A DNA stretch of 18,381 bases from Prevotella sp. (GTDB taxonomy: Bacteria; Bacteroidota; Bacteroidia; Bacteroidales; Dysgonomonadaceae), in assembly GCA_031260865.1 (NCBI GenBank), contig JAISKQ010000216.1, positions 1-18,381 of the forward strand, read 5' to 3'. The notes below the pieces were generated by a model. The model saw nothing but the letters and a program-made list of their open reading frames with translations. It did not search any database and had not been told where the DNA came from. Of this stretch, positions 5,917 through 17,900 are shown one piece after another; positions within the stretch are counted from its first letter, which is position 1; each line of letters begins with the position of its first letter. A program made the translations under genes and the position numbers.

Positions 5917-8900
5917 ATGCCAGATAAAAATTATATAGATGGTAAAGGTAATATACGTATAGTACCTGAAGGACGTGAGGCTGATTTCCTATCTAAATAT
6001 CCGGGTAGCCGTGAAGCTACAAAGGAAGAAATATCGGAGTATGATAAAAGTAAATATGCGGGCGGCGTATTAGGCGCTTCTGCCGGAGCGATGGCAACTT
6101 CTTCAAAACAACGAGAATCGAATATTCCAAAACAAACCGATGCTTCTCCTGTCGATGCTTCTCCTGTTAAGCCATCGGATAAGTTTAACGCCGCTACTCT
6201 GGAAATGCCTGACATCTCTAAAGATGGGTATCAAATGCCCGAATTTAGGGGCGTACAGCCTTTTCGGAAAGGACAGCCCCTCTCCAACACGGCTACGCAA
6301 ACGATGTATAAAATGCAGCCAAGCGCAGCGGCTGCCATTGATATGTCGGTGGACAGATACCGGCAGGAGAAGGAAAATATAGAGAGGATCATAAACAGTC
6401 AATCCGATGATATAAATGCCCCTGATTATGTGCCTAAAGAAGTGAAAGAGACGTTGATTGATGATTATAAAAAGAACATCCGTATAGGCGACAATAGCAT
6501 TGAGGAGAAGGATCTTCCGATGGATGCAAAAAAATGGTTAGAAAGGAACAAAGTATCGAGGGAAGTTACACACTATAACCCTCGTTATATGGGTGGTGGC
6601 TCATACACGACTACTGTAAAAGAGAATACTCCCGAACAGGTTGAATTTATAAAAGACTTTGTCGCCAATACACCTGAAGGGTGGGCGATTGACGCCGATT
6701 ATCAGGATTATCTAAAAAGACTTGACGCAAGGATAGATGATTTGAGGGATAAAATACACATTGAGCGTATGATGCCTTACAATAAGGTGAATCCTATTGA
6801 CATCAAAGCAGCTACCAGCCAACTCAACGAGTTATATAAATTACGAGCCGGAGTAGAAGACGCGAATAAAAAAGGCACTTTTGGACAAATGGTAGGCGAA
6901 GCTGTAAGGCGTTTACCCGCAAATATCGCCGACGCGGTAAGCGTGGCGGCTACTTTCAACATGGGAGGTATCGCCACACAGGCAAAAGAGGAATTAGCAT
7001 GGGCGAATAGTATGCCATCGGCTCACTTGACCAAAGAAGCCAATGAGATATTATCATTGTATAATGAAGCTCACGAAATGGACAGGACGATAGCGCAAGA
7101 CATTGTGCGAAGCGCGGGCGAATCCTTGCCGTTTATGAGCGGATTTGTATCTTCAAATCCGTTTGCATCGCCATTAGGCAATTTGGCAAAATCAGGCATT
7201 AGAAAAGCGGGAGTATCGCTGCTTGGCAGTGGTATAAAGAACGCCGCAGCCCGCACAGCCGTAAAAGGAACAGCCGCGTTGGCGGGAGATATAACAAACG
7301 CGGGATTCAGAACGTTGCTGAGCGGACAAACGCTCGCTGACGCCGCGTTGGCAAACGCAGAGAACCCGGGCAGTTTCCTTAGTAATTACGCAAATAATTT
7401 TATTATAAATTTCGGTGAAAATTATACGGAACTATTAGGCGAGTATTTTCCAGGTTGGAGACCGAAGAGCAAGATGCTTCGCGGAGCTATGGACGCCACC
7501 CAACTACACGGCTTGTCAGGAGAATGGGCGGAAGAACAGATAGCAACCGCTTATCACTCATTATTCGATGGCACGGCTAAATGGTCTGACTTCGTAGATC
7601 CGAGGCAACAAGCCGTGACAGCCGGGGTTGTATTAGGATTACAGCTGCCTTATATGTCGATAGCAGCCGGCGGGTACGCAGCCGGTAAATATCAGAACAT
7701 ACAGGAAAAACGGAATATACGTAAGCCTTATACAGACAATTTCAATAATATGCAGCTTGTGTACGGCAATGACGCTCAATCCACCCTTTCGCAGATAAAC
7801 AGCATTGTTGACAGCGACAAGGGAGACGGTAAAGCTATTAACGGCTTAATTCAAAATATAATAGCCGATAAAGGATTGAGCGACACAAAAAAGATGGCTG
7901 CTATTAACTACACGGTGTCATACGTTGCGATGAGCGGCTTGAACAAGGCAAAGACAGAACAGGTGAAAAAGGCTACCAAGGATATACCTAAGATAATAGA
8001 AGAGAACGCCAACCCGCAAATGGACGCCGTTGTGTCAATCGTTGTGGCCGGATATGATAAGCCTGTGCAACATGTAGGCGGTCATATCGAACGTAATGAC
8101 GACGGCACAATCAACAGGGAAAAGTCCGACCAAACGCAGACTATTGTCAACGCGGACGGCAAGCGCGTTCCGGTATCCATCAAGTTTGTGGAAGCCACCG
8201 ATGAGATAATCCCTACACAAGAAGCCATTGACCAGGTAACGGAACGAGTGGCCGCCCCTATCATCGCCCAACAGGAGAATGAAGAGGTACGACCTTATGA
8301 AGCGAACGAAACCGTGCGTTTTACCCTTGACGGACAAAACCCTATACTCGGTCAGATAAAAAATCAGGATCAGGCAACCGGAAATTATATTGTCTCCGTG
8401 GAAATGCCTAACGGCATACAAGATATACAGGTGCAACCCCGCCAAATCATCAATGAGGACAATATAAGAGGAGTGGATAACGGCTCTGTGGTTCAATACA
8501 AGAACGGGAAAGGCAAAATAGTACAGGGTACCGTTGATGACGCTTACAACTTACGTGTGCGGGGTGAATTAGGTATTGATGGAGATAAAGTAGCTATTTC
8601 GAATATTCTTGGCTTGGTAGAGGAAACACAAGAGGAAGCTGAACAACAGAATGAACGTAAATCTACAGCGCATAAGGAATCGATAGGTAGGAATTTATTG
8701 TCGAAGTTAAACGAGATGGTGAAAGATTATCATCTTAGTGCCGGCTATGCCATTATTGATGGAACTTGGGACGGTGATTTTAGAGGTAGGGGTAAGACAA
8801 CATTAGAAATAGACGACAATGATAACGTAGTACTAAGAAGATCGGCTTTTGATATAAATCATTTGTTGAAAGAGGGGAAAAACTCTTCAGGAAGGCAAGA

Positions 8901-11900
8901 ATTGTATGATACTTCTCTTACAAATTCGGGTGGAAATGGGATTCCTACGACATCAAATTCAACAGTTTCGGATCAGCATCATTTCGGTGTAAATTATAAA
9001 ACAGAAGGTGTTTTTAGAATACCTGCTGGTGAATTTTTGAACTTAGTAGAAAGTGGAGATATTGTTTTAGGTAATATAGAAGAAACAGAAATAGTAATTT
9101 CTCCCAGAATAGCTGCTAAATATCTGAGTGAAGTTGACGGAAAGCCTTTCTTAAATAGTCAAGACAACACACAACAAAGCGAGCAAAGTATTATAACATC
9201 TGACAATTTGCAAGCTGAAAGTCAGCAGAATGAGGGTGCAACACTGAGCGAACAAAGCAATTTGTCAACAGAAAAGCCTATTGAGACGATTATAGCCAAC
9301 GCTCCGAAACAGAAAGACGGCGTAACGGTAGATTATGATGCTTTATTAGAGCAAAGCCCTGAAGATTTCGCGACACTTTATGAAAGTGAAGAGGGCGCTG
9401 AAGAAACAAAGAATGAATTGCAGACGCTGTCGAATAATATAGGGAACCGTATATCGGCAGAACAAAAGAAACTCGACAACGCCGACAGCATCAATAAACG
9501 TAAGGCTGCCCGTAAAACCTTATCTGAACTGACAGATAAAAAAGCGAATGTGGATAATATCCTATCTAACAGGTATGGAAATAAAACAGAAAGCCAACAG
9601 GAAGTAACAAAGCAACTAACAGGAGAAGAAACAATATCTGAATCTGATAAATGGGAAAGAGAGAATTTTACGCCAGACGAAATACAGAGGCGTAGAGAGT
9701 ATGGAATAACCCCTGATATGGAGTATCAAACAACATATCGAGGTATATCAGAAACTGAATGGAAGAATATTCAAGATGGGGCTACATTCTCTTCCGAAGG
9801 ACTTAATGAAGGTTTAACTTATGCAACACCATCGATAGAATTAGCGAAAAGTTCCGGCAAAGGAAAACAAGCCAATTTTGTTGTTGAGTTTAAACCCGAA
9901 TCCAGAAAAAAGATGAAGGAAGGAGACTCTAAGTTTGATAGCAAAGAATATTATGCCCAAGATTTAAACATCGAAGATGTAAGTAAGGTTTATGATAGAA
10001 ATGGCAATGTTGTATATGACTCTGCTAATCCGAAAAATAAAACAGAAAAAGACAAAAAAGTATTACCTTTATCAAAAAATAATATAGAAGATGGAAGACA
10101 AACAACCGAAATATCTGAACCAATTTCACAAAGAACAGGTGGAACAAGCAATGCAGTCAATTCGGAAATGGGCGCAAGAACCTCTAACAATAGAGGAAGT
10201 ATTCGAGCAACAAGCGAAATTGAATCGTCAGAGATCAATCAGAGAAAACAGAGTGGATCTACCGATAACATTGAAAGAGATGCAACTACGGGCACAACTG
10301 ATGAAAGAGCGCAATCATCAGACTTGGGAGGAAATGTTAGAACAATTCAGGACAATGTATCAAGAGAGAATGAAATTGATAGTAAGTCTGTTCGAGAAAG
10401 ACATACAGCAAATGATAGAGAAGAGAGATCCCAAAGACTTGCAATGGATATCCGAAATGGAATCCAAGATAAAAGCAAACAGGAACAGTTAAACTTTATA
10501 GAACAATATGCCAAAGAAAATGGCTATTGGGTAGAAGACACAAACACGCTAGGAACTTACTTTGATAAAGGAGGAGAAAATGAAATTTACCGAGATGGTA
10601 ATATTCTTAGCAAATTAAATAACTTTGAATATGCAGGTGATGATGCAGTAAATCTGTTCGATCGCTTGGATGCCCATAATTCTTTGTTTCCTCAAGTACC
10701 ATACACCTTAAAAGGTTTTGCTAAGAATAGCAAAGGTGAAATATCAGCCGTTCTGGAACAACCTTATATCAAAGTACAAGATAGAGAAGCTACAACAGAA
10801 GAGATTGCGGATTATATGCGTAATCTTGGCTTTGAACAATTGGATGAAGATACTTATGTGAATAATGATTATGAAGTCTATGACGCATTTCCGAATAATG
10901 TCCTTTTGGGTGCAGATGGTTTATTATATGCTATCGACACACAAATACGAAAGAATACACAGGCGCAAACTATTCAAGAAAAGCCGAAGACTCCTAAACG
11001 TCCGACTCCATTCCAAAGAAGATTGAACGCGGCAGAAGAGAATGTACATACTATACGTGATCGCATTCTGTTTGGTATCGCTTCCGGAGCTTATAAATTC
11101 CGTTGGAAAGATGAAGGCGTGAGTAATGGATTAGCCAGTGAACTAGGACTGACAGGCTCGACAGCTGAAAGAAAAGCAAGAATAAATTTGTTATCGAATA
11201 AAGGTTACACTCCTTCTACTCTATCACATCATATCTGGGAAGAGACAGGAATGCAGTTGAACGACAATGATATTCGCAGTGAAGTGATTGACGTGCTAAA
11301 TTCTATTACTTCCCGCAAACAGGCACTTGAAGCGTTGGAAAACAACGCAGGTATTACCGAAGAGCAATACTATCAGGAACAAGAAGAAGCATCCGAATAC
11401 GAACTTAAACTTAGAGCACAGGAAGAAGCTGATTTATTAGCTATCATTGAACAACAAAACAACGAAACTTTGTTATCTTTGGAAAAAGAAGCCCTATCTT
11501 TGGGAGCTACTTCGGAGCAGTTGCAAGATGTACAAACATCTACCGATTATATTGACTTAATAGAACAGTTAAAAGATGGACAACAAGAAGGACAGACCAG
11601 CGACAGAGCAGGAAATAATGGACAAATTGAAGTTGATAATGGCGAAGGAAACGAGACTGACTCAACTCAACGAGCAGTTAGCGAACGAAACCGATCCGAA
11701 GAAAGCACAGGAGATTCAAGACAGGATTCGGATAGTAAAGGAACTGGAAGAACTTCCGAAGAGCAGCGCGTTGTAAACGAAGCAACCGCACAGATTGACG
11801 CAGAGATTGCGGAAGCCGAAAAAGAGCTAACCACCCAACAAAAAGAGTTATCATCCGCCAAGAAAAGGTTAGGCAAAGCACAAGCCGATACACAAGGTAA

Positions 11901-14900
11901 CTTATTCGGGAACGAACAACAATCCACATTGTTTGATGTTCCCGCCGATTTAAGCAAGAAAAATGCAGTAGATAACATCCTTACTCCTATTCAGCAACAA
12001 ATAGATGCCGCGCAAACGAATTTGGATAATCTTATAAACAGCCGTGACGCTCGTATTGGAGAAGCATTAGACAACTATCGTAAGCAAGGAAATCTATTAG
12101 ATGAAATAGCCAAAGCCGAATCCGAGACAGATACCAATCCTACCGAAGCACAGAAAAAAGCGGGCAACTACAAGAAAGGTAAAGTTACCGTGCAAGACTT
12201 TGATATTTCCGTAGAACAACCAAAAGGCTCTACTCGTACCGGAACAGATGAAAAGGGTAAAGCGTGGAGTGTGACCATGAATAACACTTACGGATATATT
12301 AGGGGCACAGAAGGAAAGGATGGCGACCATATAGACGTGTTCTTGGGTGATAACCCGGAAAGCAAAAATATATTTGTCGTTGACCAAGTTAATCCAAACA
12401 CCGGAGAATTTGACGAACATAAAGTAATGTTAGGTTTCAATTCCATAGGGGAAGCGAGAGAGGCTTACCTGTCGAACTATGAAGAAGGATGGCAAGGATT
12501 AGGCAATATGACCGAAGTAGATGTAGATACTTTCCGTAAATGGACGGATAGCGATACAAGACGCATCAAACCGTTTGCAGAATATAAAGAAATACAAGAA
12601 GCAAAACCGACAGTTGAAGCGGATACGGATAAAAAGAAAGCCATTGATTACATCCAAACCCAATCGACCAATTTGATTGCAGGCAGGGATAAAACCAATG
12701 GCTTACGTGCTACAAATGTAGTACAAAACTTTGAAAATCCAAAATTTCAAGCGGCAAATAATCGCTTTCAAGCCATAGGTGAAAAAGTCTTTAAAAAGTT
12801 AATCGAACTTCTAAAGAAGACAGGGCTTGCCGCCGATGTGATAGTGGATAAGGCAAAGATGCGTGAGTATTTAGATAGCCACTATGGGAATAAGGAAGCA
12901 CGGCAAATGCTATCGGATTTATCGGCGGTAAACACACGGTTTAACGAGGAATTAGATTCTTTTGATGCAGGGACGCAAAAAGGTCTGTTGCATTTAGGTA
13001 AACCGTTGGGTATATTGCGGGCTGCAGGAATAAAAAGTGAGGAAATAGAACTTGCAAAAGAAGTGTTGGAAAAGAAATTGAAACAACACAATCTTGCGAC
13101 TGACGACTTGCGAAACTTGGCGCAGGCTATACAAAATCCGATAATGGTATATGAATGGGGAACAAAATCCAAATCTACCGTTATTGTTACAGAACTTACT
13201 ACTAAAGACGGAAGAAAAATAACGATTGCTTTACGAGCTGAAAACAAGGGGAAAAAATTAGAAGTTAATGAAGTTGCAAGTATTCACGGTAAAGAGGTCG
13301 AACGATTTTTGTCGGAAATGGAAAATGCCAAAGAGGGTGGATTATCCGATGCTTTGCGCTATGTGAATAAAGAAAAAGCCCTTGAATGGCTTGGGCTCTC
13401 AACGCTTAGTACCAATCAAGGACTTTCTGATAATTCTACCGTAAAGATAATACAAAAGTTTGAGAATCCAAAAGTTGACGATGCTTTTTTACGGATGCAA
13501 GTATTGGAGAGTTCCGATGTAAAAATAAAAGAGAAACAACTATCTACTATTCTTAGATATAATCCTGCGCCCAATGGTCATAATACATGGGTAAGAAGTG
13601 TTGATGATATTCAGACAGCTCGGGAAGCATTTAAAGAAACACTTGATTCAAATGATAATATGTATCCTGACTTCACAGCAGATGATATGCAAAGAGCTTT
13701 GGATGATGGAGAGATAACAATGTATTCAAGTAAACCTATAAAGGAAGGTGTATTTATAACTCCATCATTTAGCAATGCAAAAGATTATGCCGGAGGTGGT
13801 AACGTTTATTCTAAAACAGTCAAGCTTACAGATGTTGCATGGATAGATGAAAGCGAAGGGCAATACGCTCCTGTTCAGTTTATGGCGACAAAAGACGGTG
13901 AAGTTTATGGCTTTGTCACACCGGAGGGCGTCGTTTACCTTGACCCTGACAAGATGAACGCGAACACGCCTATCCATGAGTTCGGTCACTTGTGGAACTC
14001 GTTCATGAAAAAGAACAATCCTGAATTATGGGCGAAAGGGGCGGAATTAATCAAGCAATCCGCTTATTGGACGGAAGTAAATAACAATCCGGCGTATGCC
14101 CACTTGTCGGAAGAAAGGAAGATAGACGAAGCCATGACAACGAATATCGGCGACAAGGGAGAATCGGTATGGAACGCGCAAAACGATATATTACTATACG
14201 CAAGGTTTAAAGCATGGCTGGCGGACGTATGGAACTGGATAAAAGAGAAAGCGGGTATTCAAGGCAAGAATATCGAAGGTAAGAATATCGAAGATATGAC
14301 CCTTGAAGACTTTACGGATAGAGCAGTGAATGATTTACTGTCAGGTAATGAATTAAATAGCAGGAATAATTTGGAAGATATTGCTCAGGACGATAACTTT
14401 GTAAAACAACAAAATAACGATGAAGAGAGAAACGCTGGAATACAATCTAAGCTTAGTTCCGAAAATGGGACTGACGATGGCTCAACAAGAGCGGATGCGC
14501 GAAATAATGATAGCCAACGAGAAGCACTATCAAGAGGTGAAAGACCTGCGTCCCGACTGGATAACAGAGGACGAGTGGGGCAATATACCCTCAGAAAGCT
14601 ACTGGAAGGAGATGAGAGAGCGCGTGGAATACTTGAAGCGACAGAAGCCGGTGACAGACGAGCAAGCGATAGAACAGCAGATGAGATTGGACAAAGCCGC
14701 TGGGAGAAAGAACGATTTCTTGGACAACTGGAGGTTACGGCAAGAGAAAACGGAGCGTGGATAGATGATATAAGCTCTATAACCGGTAATCCTATCATGA
14801 CCGGCGGCGAATCGGAAGTTTATAAGTCCAAAGACGGCAAGTCCGTTATCAAGGTAAACAAGTTAGCCCTGTTGGATACCTTCGACAAAACCATCGATTA

Positions 14901-17900
14901 TTTTATAGACCACATAGCTGCCCATAACGATACATTTAAAGATGATAAATATAGCATTATAGGCATCGGGGAAAATTCGGAAGGAGAGGTATCGTATATA
15001 TTGAAGCAACCTTTTGTGGACGCGGAACGCGAAGCCACACAGGAGGAGATAGACGAACGCCTAAGGGAATTAGGCTTTAAACCGTTCGCGACACAAAAAT
15101 TCGATTGGACAGGAGAAAAATACACTATATCGGACGCGGTACCTAAAAATGTGTTGGTGGATAAAAACGGCAATCTGCGTTTCATCGACACAATTATAAA
15201 CAGCTTTAAGGCAAACGCCGAATATAACGCCGATAACTTTGACGCCGGGGAATCCGAAGCGGAAGATGACGTCCGCTTCCAAACGGTAAGCCAAGCGGCG
15301 GAAGAAGCAGGCGTCGCCGTGAACGGCAAAGAAGCCAAGGAGCTTGACAAGAAATTACGAAAATCGAGCGAACAGTTTGTCGAAGCATGGTTTGACAGGT
15401 GGAAACCCGTAAAACATTTCTTTGACGCCTTGCGCAAGGCAGGCTTAGAAATTAACGACAACGAAGACTGGTATCTGCAAGCCGACGCCATAGCCAGCAA
15501 AATCAACGAAAAGTATAAGCATATATACGGAGAGATATACCGTAAGCCGTTAGTAGAGGCAATAGCGAAATTAAAGGTAGGCTTTGAATGGAGGGATATT
15601 GAAAATTACGCCATCGCGAAATTCGGGTTGCTGGAACGTAACCCGCAGATGCTGCAGGAAGCTATCGCCAAATATAAAGCCAAGCACCCGAAAGCCACGC
15701 AGGAGGATATAGACAAAAAAGTAGAGAAAGATTATTCGGGCTTGACCGCCATTGAAAAAGAAACAGGCAAGAAGGCGGAACAATTAATACAGGAATTTGA
15801 AGATAGAGCGGGCGAAGAGCTTATCGATGAATTTTGGGCGGCCAATAAAAAGGCGACGGGATACTCCTTGAAGATACTTTACGAAAGCGGCTATATCAGC
15901 AAAGAAGACTACGAGAAATACAGCAAGCAACAATATTATGTGCCTCTTCGGGGTCATGACGCGGTAGTAGCGGAAGACCTGTATAATTATTCCCCCAATA
16001 TGGGTACTTACTTCTCCAACCCTGTAAAACATGCCGAAGGGCGTAAAAGCCGTTCGGAAAGCCCGTTCGCTTTTATTGATCAAATGGCGTTGAGCGCGTT
16101 GAAAGCGGCGGAATGGAATAACCTGAACAAGGGATTATACTACCTGGCGGGGAAAGACAAAACGGGAATGATCACCCGCGACAAGACGTGGTATATGCAG
16201 ACCGGGGAATTGACGGAAGACGGCAAGCCTGTCTATCAAGCTATCGAACCCGAACAAAGCGACGACCCGGAAACATTCAAACAGAATATAGAAGCGTTTA
16301 ACGAGCGTATGCGTGAACTTGCCAAGCAAGGCAAGGCGAAGCAAGGCCGGTTGAATTTGGGCGTGTTCGCCACCGCGGCGCAAAAAGAACAACACCGCAT
16401 CCCGGTATGGTCTAACGGCGTTGAATATTCCATATTCATAAACGCCAACCCCGCCGTGAGCCGTTCGATAAGGGGGCAGAATGTATCGCGCACGGCTAAC
16501 CGGTTAAACCCTAATGAATATAAAGGCTTCTTGAAAGGCGCAGCCCATGTCGCCAAATTTGTAGGAGGTACGGCTAAAGGATTTATGGCGCGCAATATGA
16601 CGCAGCGCAACCCGTTATTTGTCGCCAGCAACTTATTCAGGGACGTGGAACAGGCGGAAACCGTGTTGGCTATAAAAGAAGGCGCGGAATATGCCGCTAA
16701 GTTCAACATGAATATACCCAACGCCAGCGGCGCGATTTCACGCTATACGCGCGGCAGGATGGATGTGACTAATCCTATGGATAAGCATTTTATGGACTTC
16801 CTGCTTAATGGCGGAAAGACAGGCTATGTACAGTTCCTCGAATTGGATAAGATACAAAGCAATATAGAAAAAGACGTCAAAAAGATAGGCAGGGAGGCGA
16901 CAGCCCTCAAATATTGGAAATACATACCCGGCAGTATCGACGCCGCCAATGAATGGGCGGAAGGCTTATCGCGTTTCGCCACTTACCTTACCAGCCGTGA
17001 AATGGGCAGGAGCATACCGCGGTCGATATCGGACGCCAAGGAGGTAACCGTGAACTTTAACCGCACCGGGTCGGGCGCGTTGGGGAACGCCTTGTTCAGG
17101 GATATGTTCCTTTTCGTCAACCCGGCATTACAGGCGGGGTATAATATGGGCGGGTTGACCGTAGAACATCCCGTTAAGATGTCGATAGCCGCCACCACCT
17201 TTGCCATGTTGCCTTATCTATCGTTAGGCTTAGCCATGCTTATAGGCGGTGATGACGGGAGGAAAGCGTACTTCGATTTGCCGGAGTGGGAACGGCGGGC
17301 TAACTTTTGCATCTATACCGGCAACGGCTTCGTAAAGATACCGCTGACGCAAGAGTTCAGGGTCTTCACCAATATAGGCGATAATATCCTTAGCGCTATC
17401 TACGGTAAACAAAACGGTTTTGAAGCAGCCGCGAACAGCCTGATGGGACTTGGCGACCTGTCGCCTATCAATCCATTGGGCAGTACCGTGGGCGATGTGC
17501 AGCATATCGACGAGAGGACATTGGTTAAGACAACGCCGGCAATCGTAAGACCATTCGCGGAACTGTTGGCGAACCAGAACTTCGCCAACAGCCGCATCTA
17601 TAACGAGTACGCCAATAAATACGCCCCTGGTCATAAAAAAGCCAAGTTGAACATGGCAGGCGAACATTCAACGCCCGAATGGGTTATCGGTTTTTCAAAA
17701 GCGGTGAACTATATAGGCGGCGGAGACAATGAAGAAAAGGGTATTGACATTTTAAGTTTCAACCCGGACAAACTGAACCATCTGCTGAACGGCTACTTCG
17801 GAGGAACATATACCACCGTATCCGGCACGATAGACGCCATCCACAGGGGAATAGACCCTGATAGGGACGTAAGTATAAGGAATACGCCGCTAAAACGTTT

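Noticed and set aside
6140..6382. 80-aa ORF in the same +1 frame as the nested ORFs
   Set aside because: Its product is Leu/Ser/Arg/Cys-rich, typical of off-frame translation, and lacks the protein-like composition of the three reported nested ORFs.
14254..14289. GKNIE tandem duplication in the giant protein
   Set aside because: Two short copies in a linker after the peptidase domain; simple slippage with no evident consequence.
14898..15506. 202-aa minus-strand ORF
   Set aside because: It lies opposite kinase 2 and the following region of the giant gene, is Ser/Ala/Leu-rich, has no motif, and looks like an antisense shadow of G+C-rich codons.
16236..16721. 161-aa minus-strand ORF
   Set aside because: Antisense to a well-supported coding region. 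Its composition reflects the complementary codons and no domain is visible.
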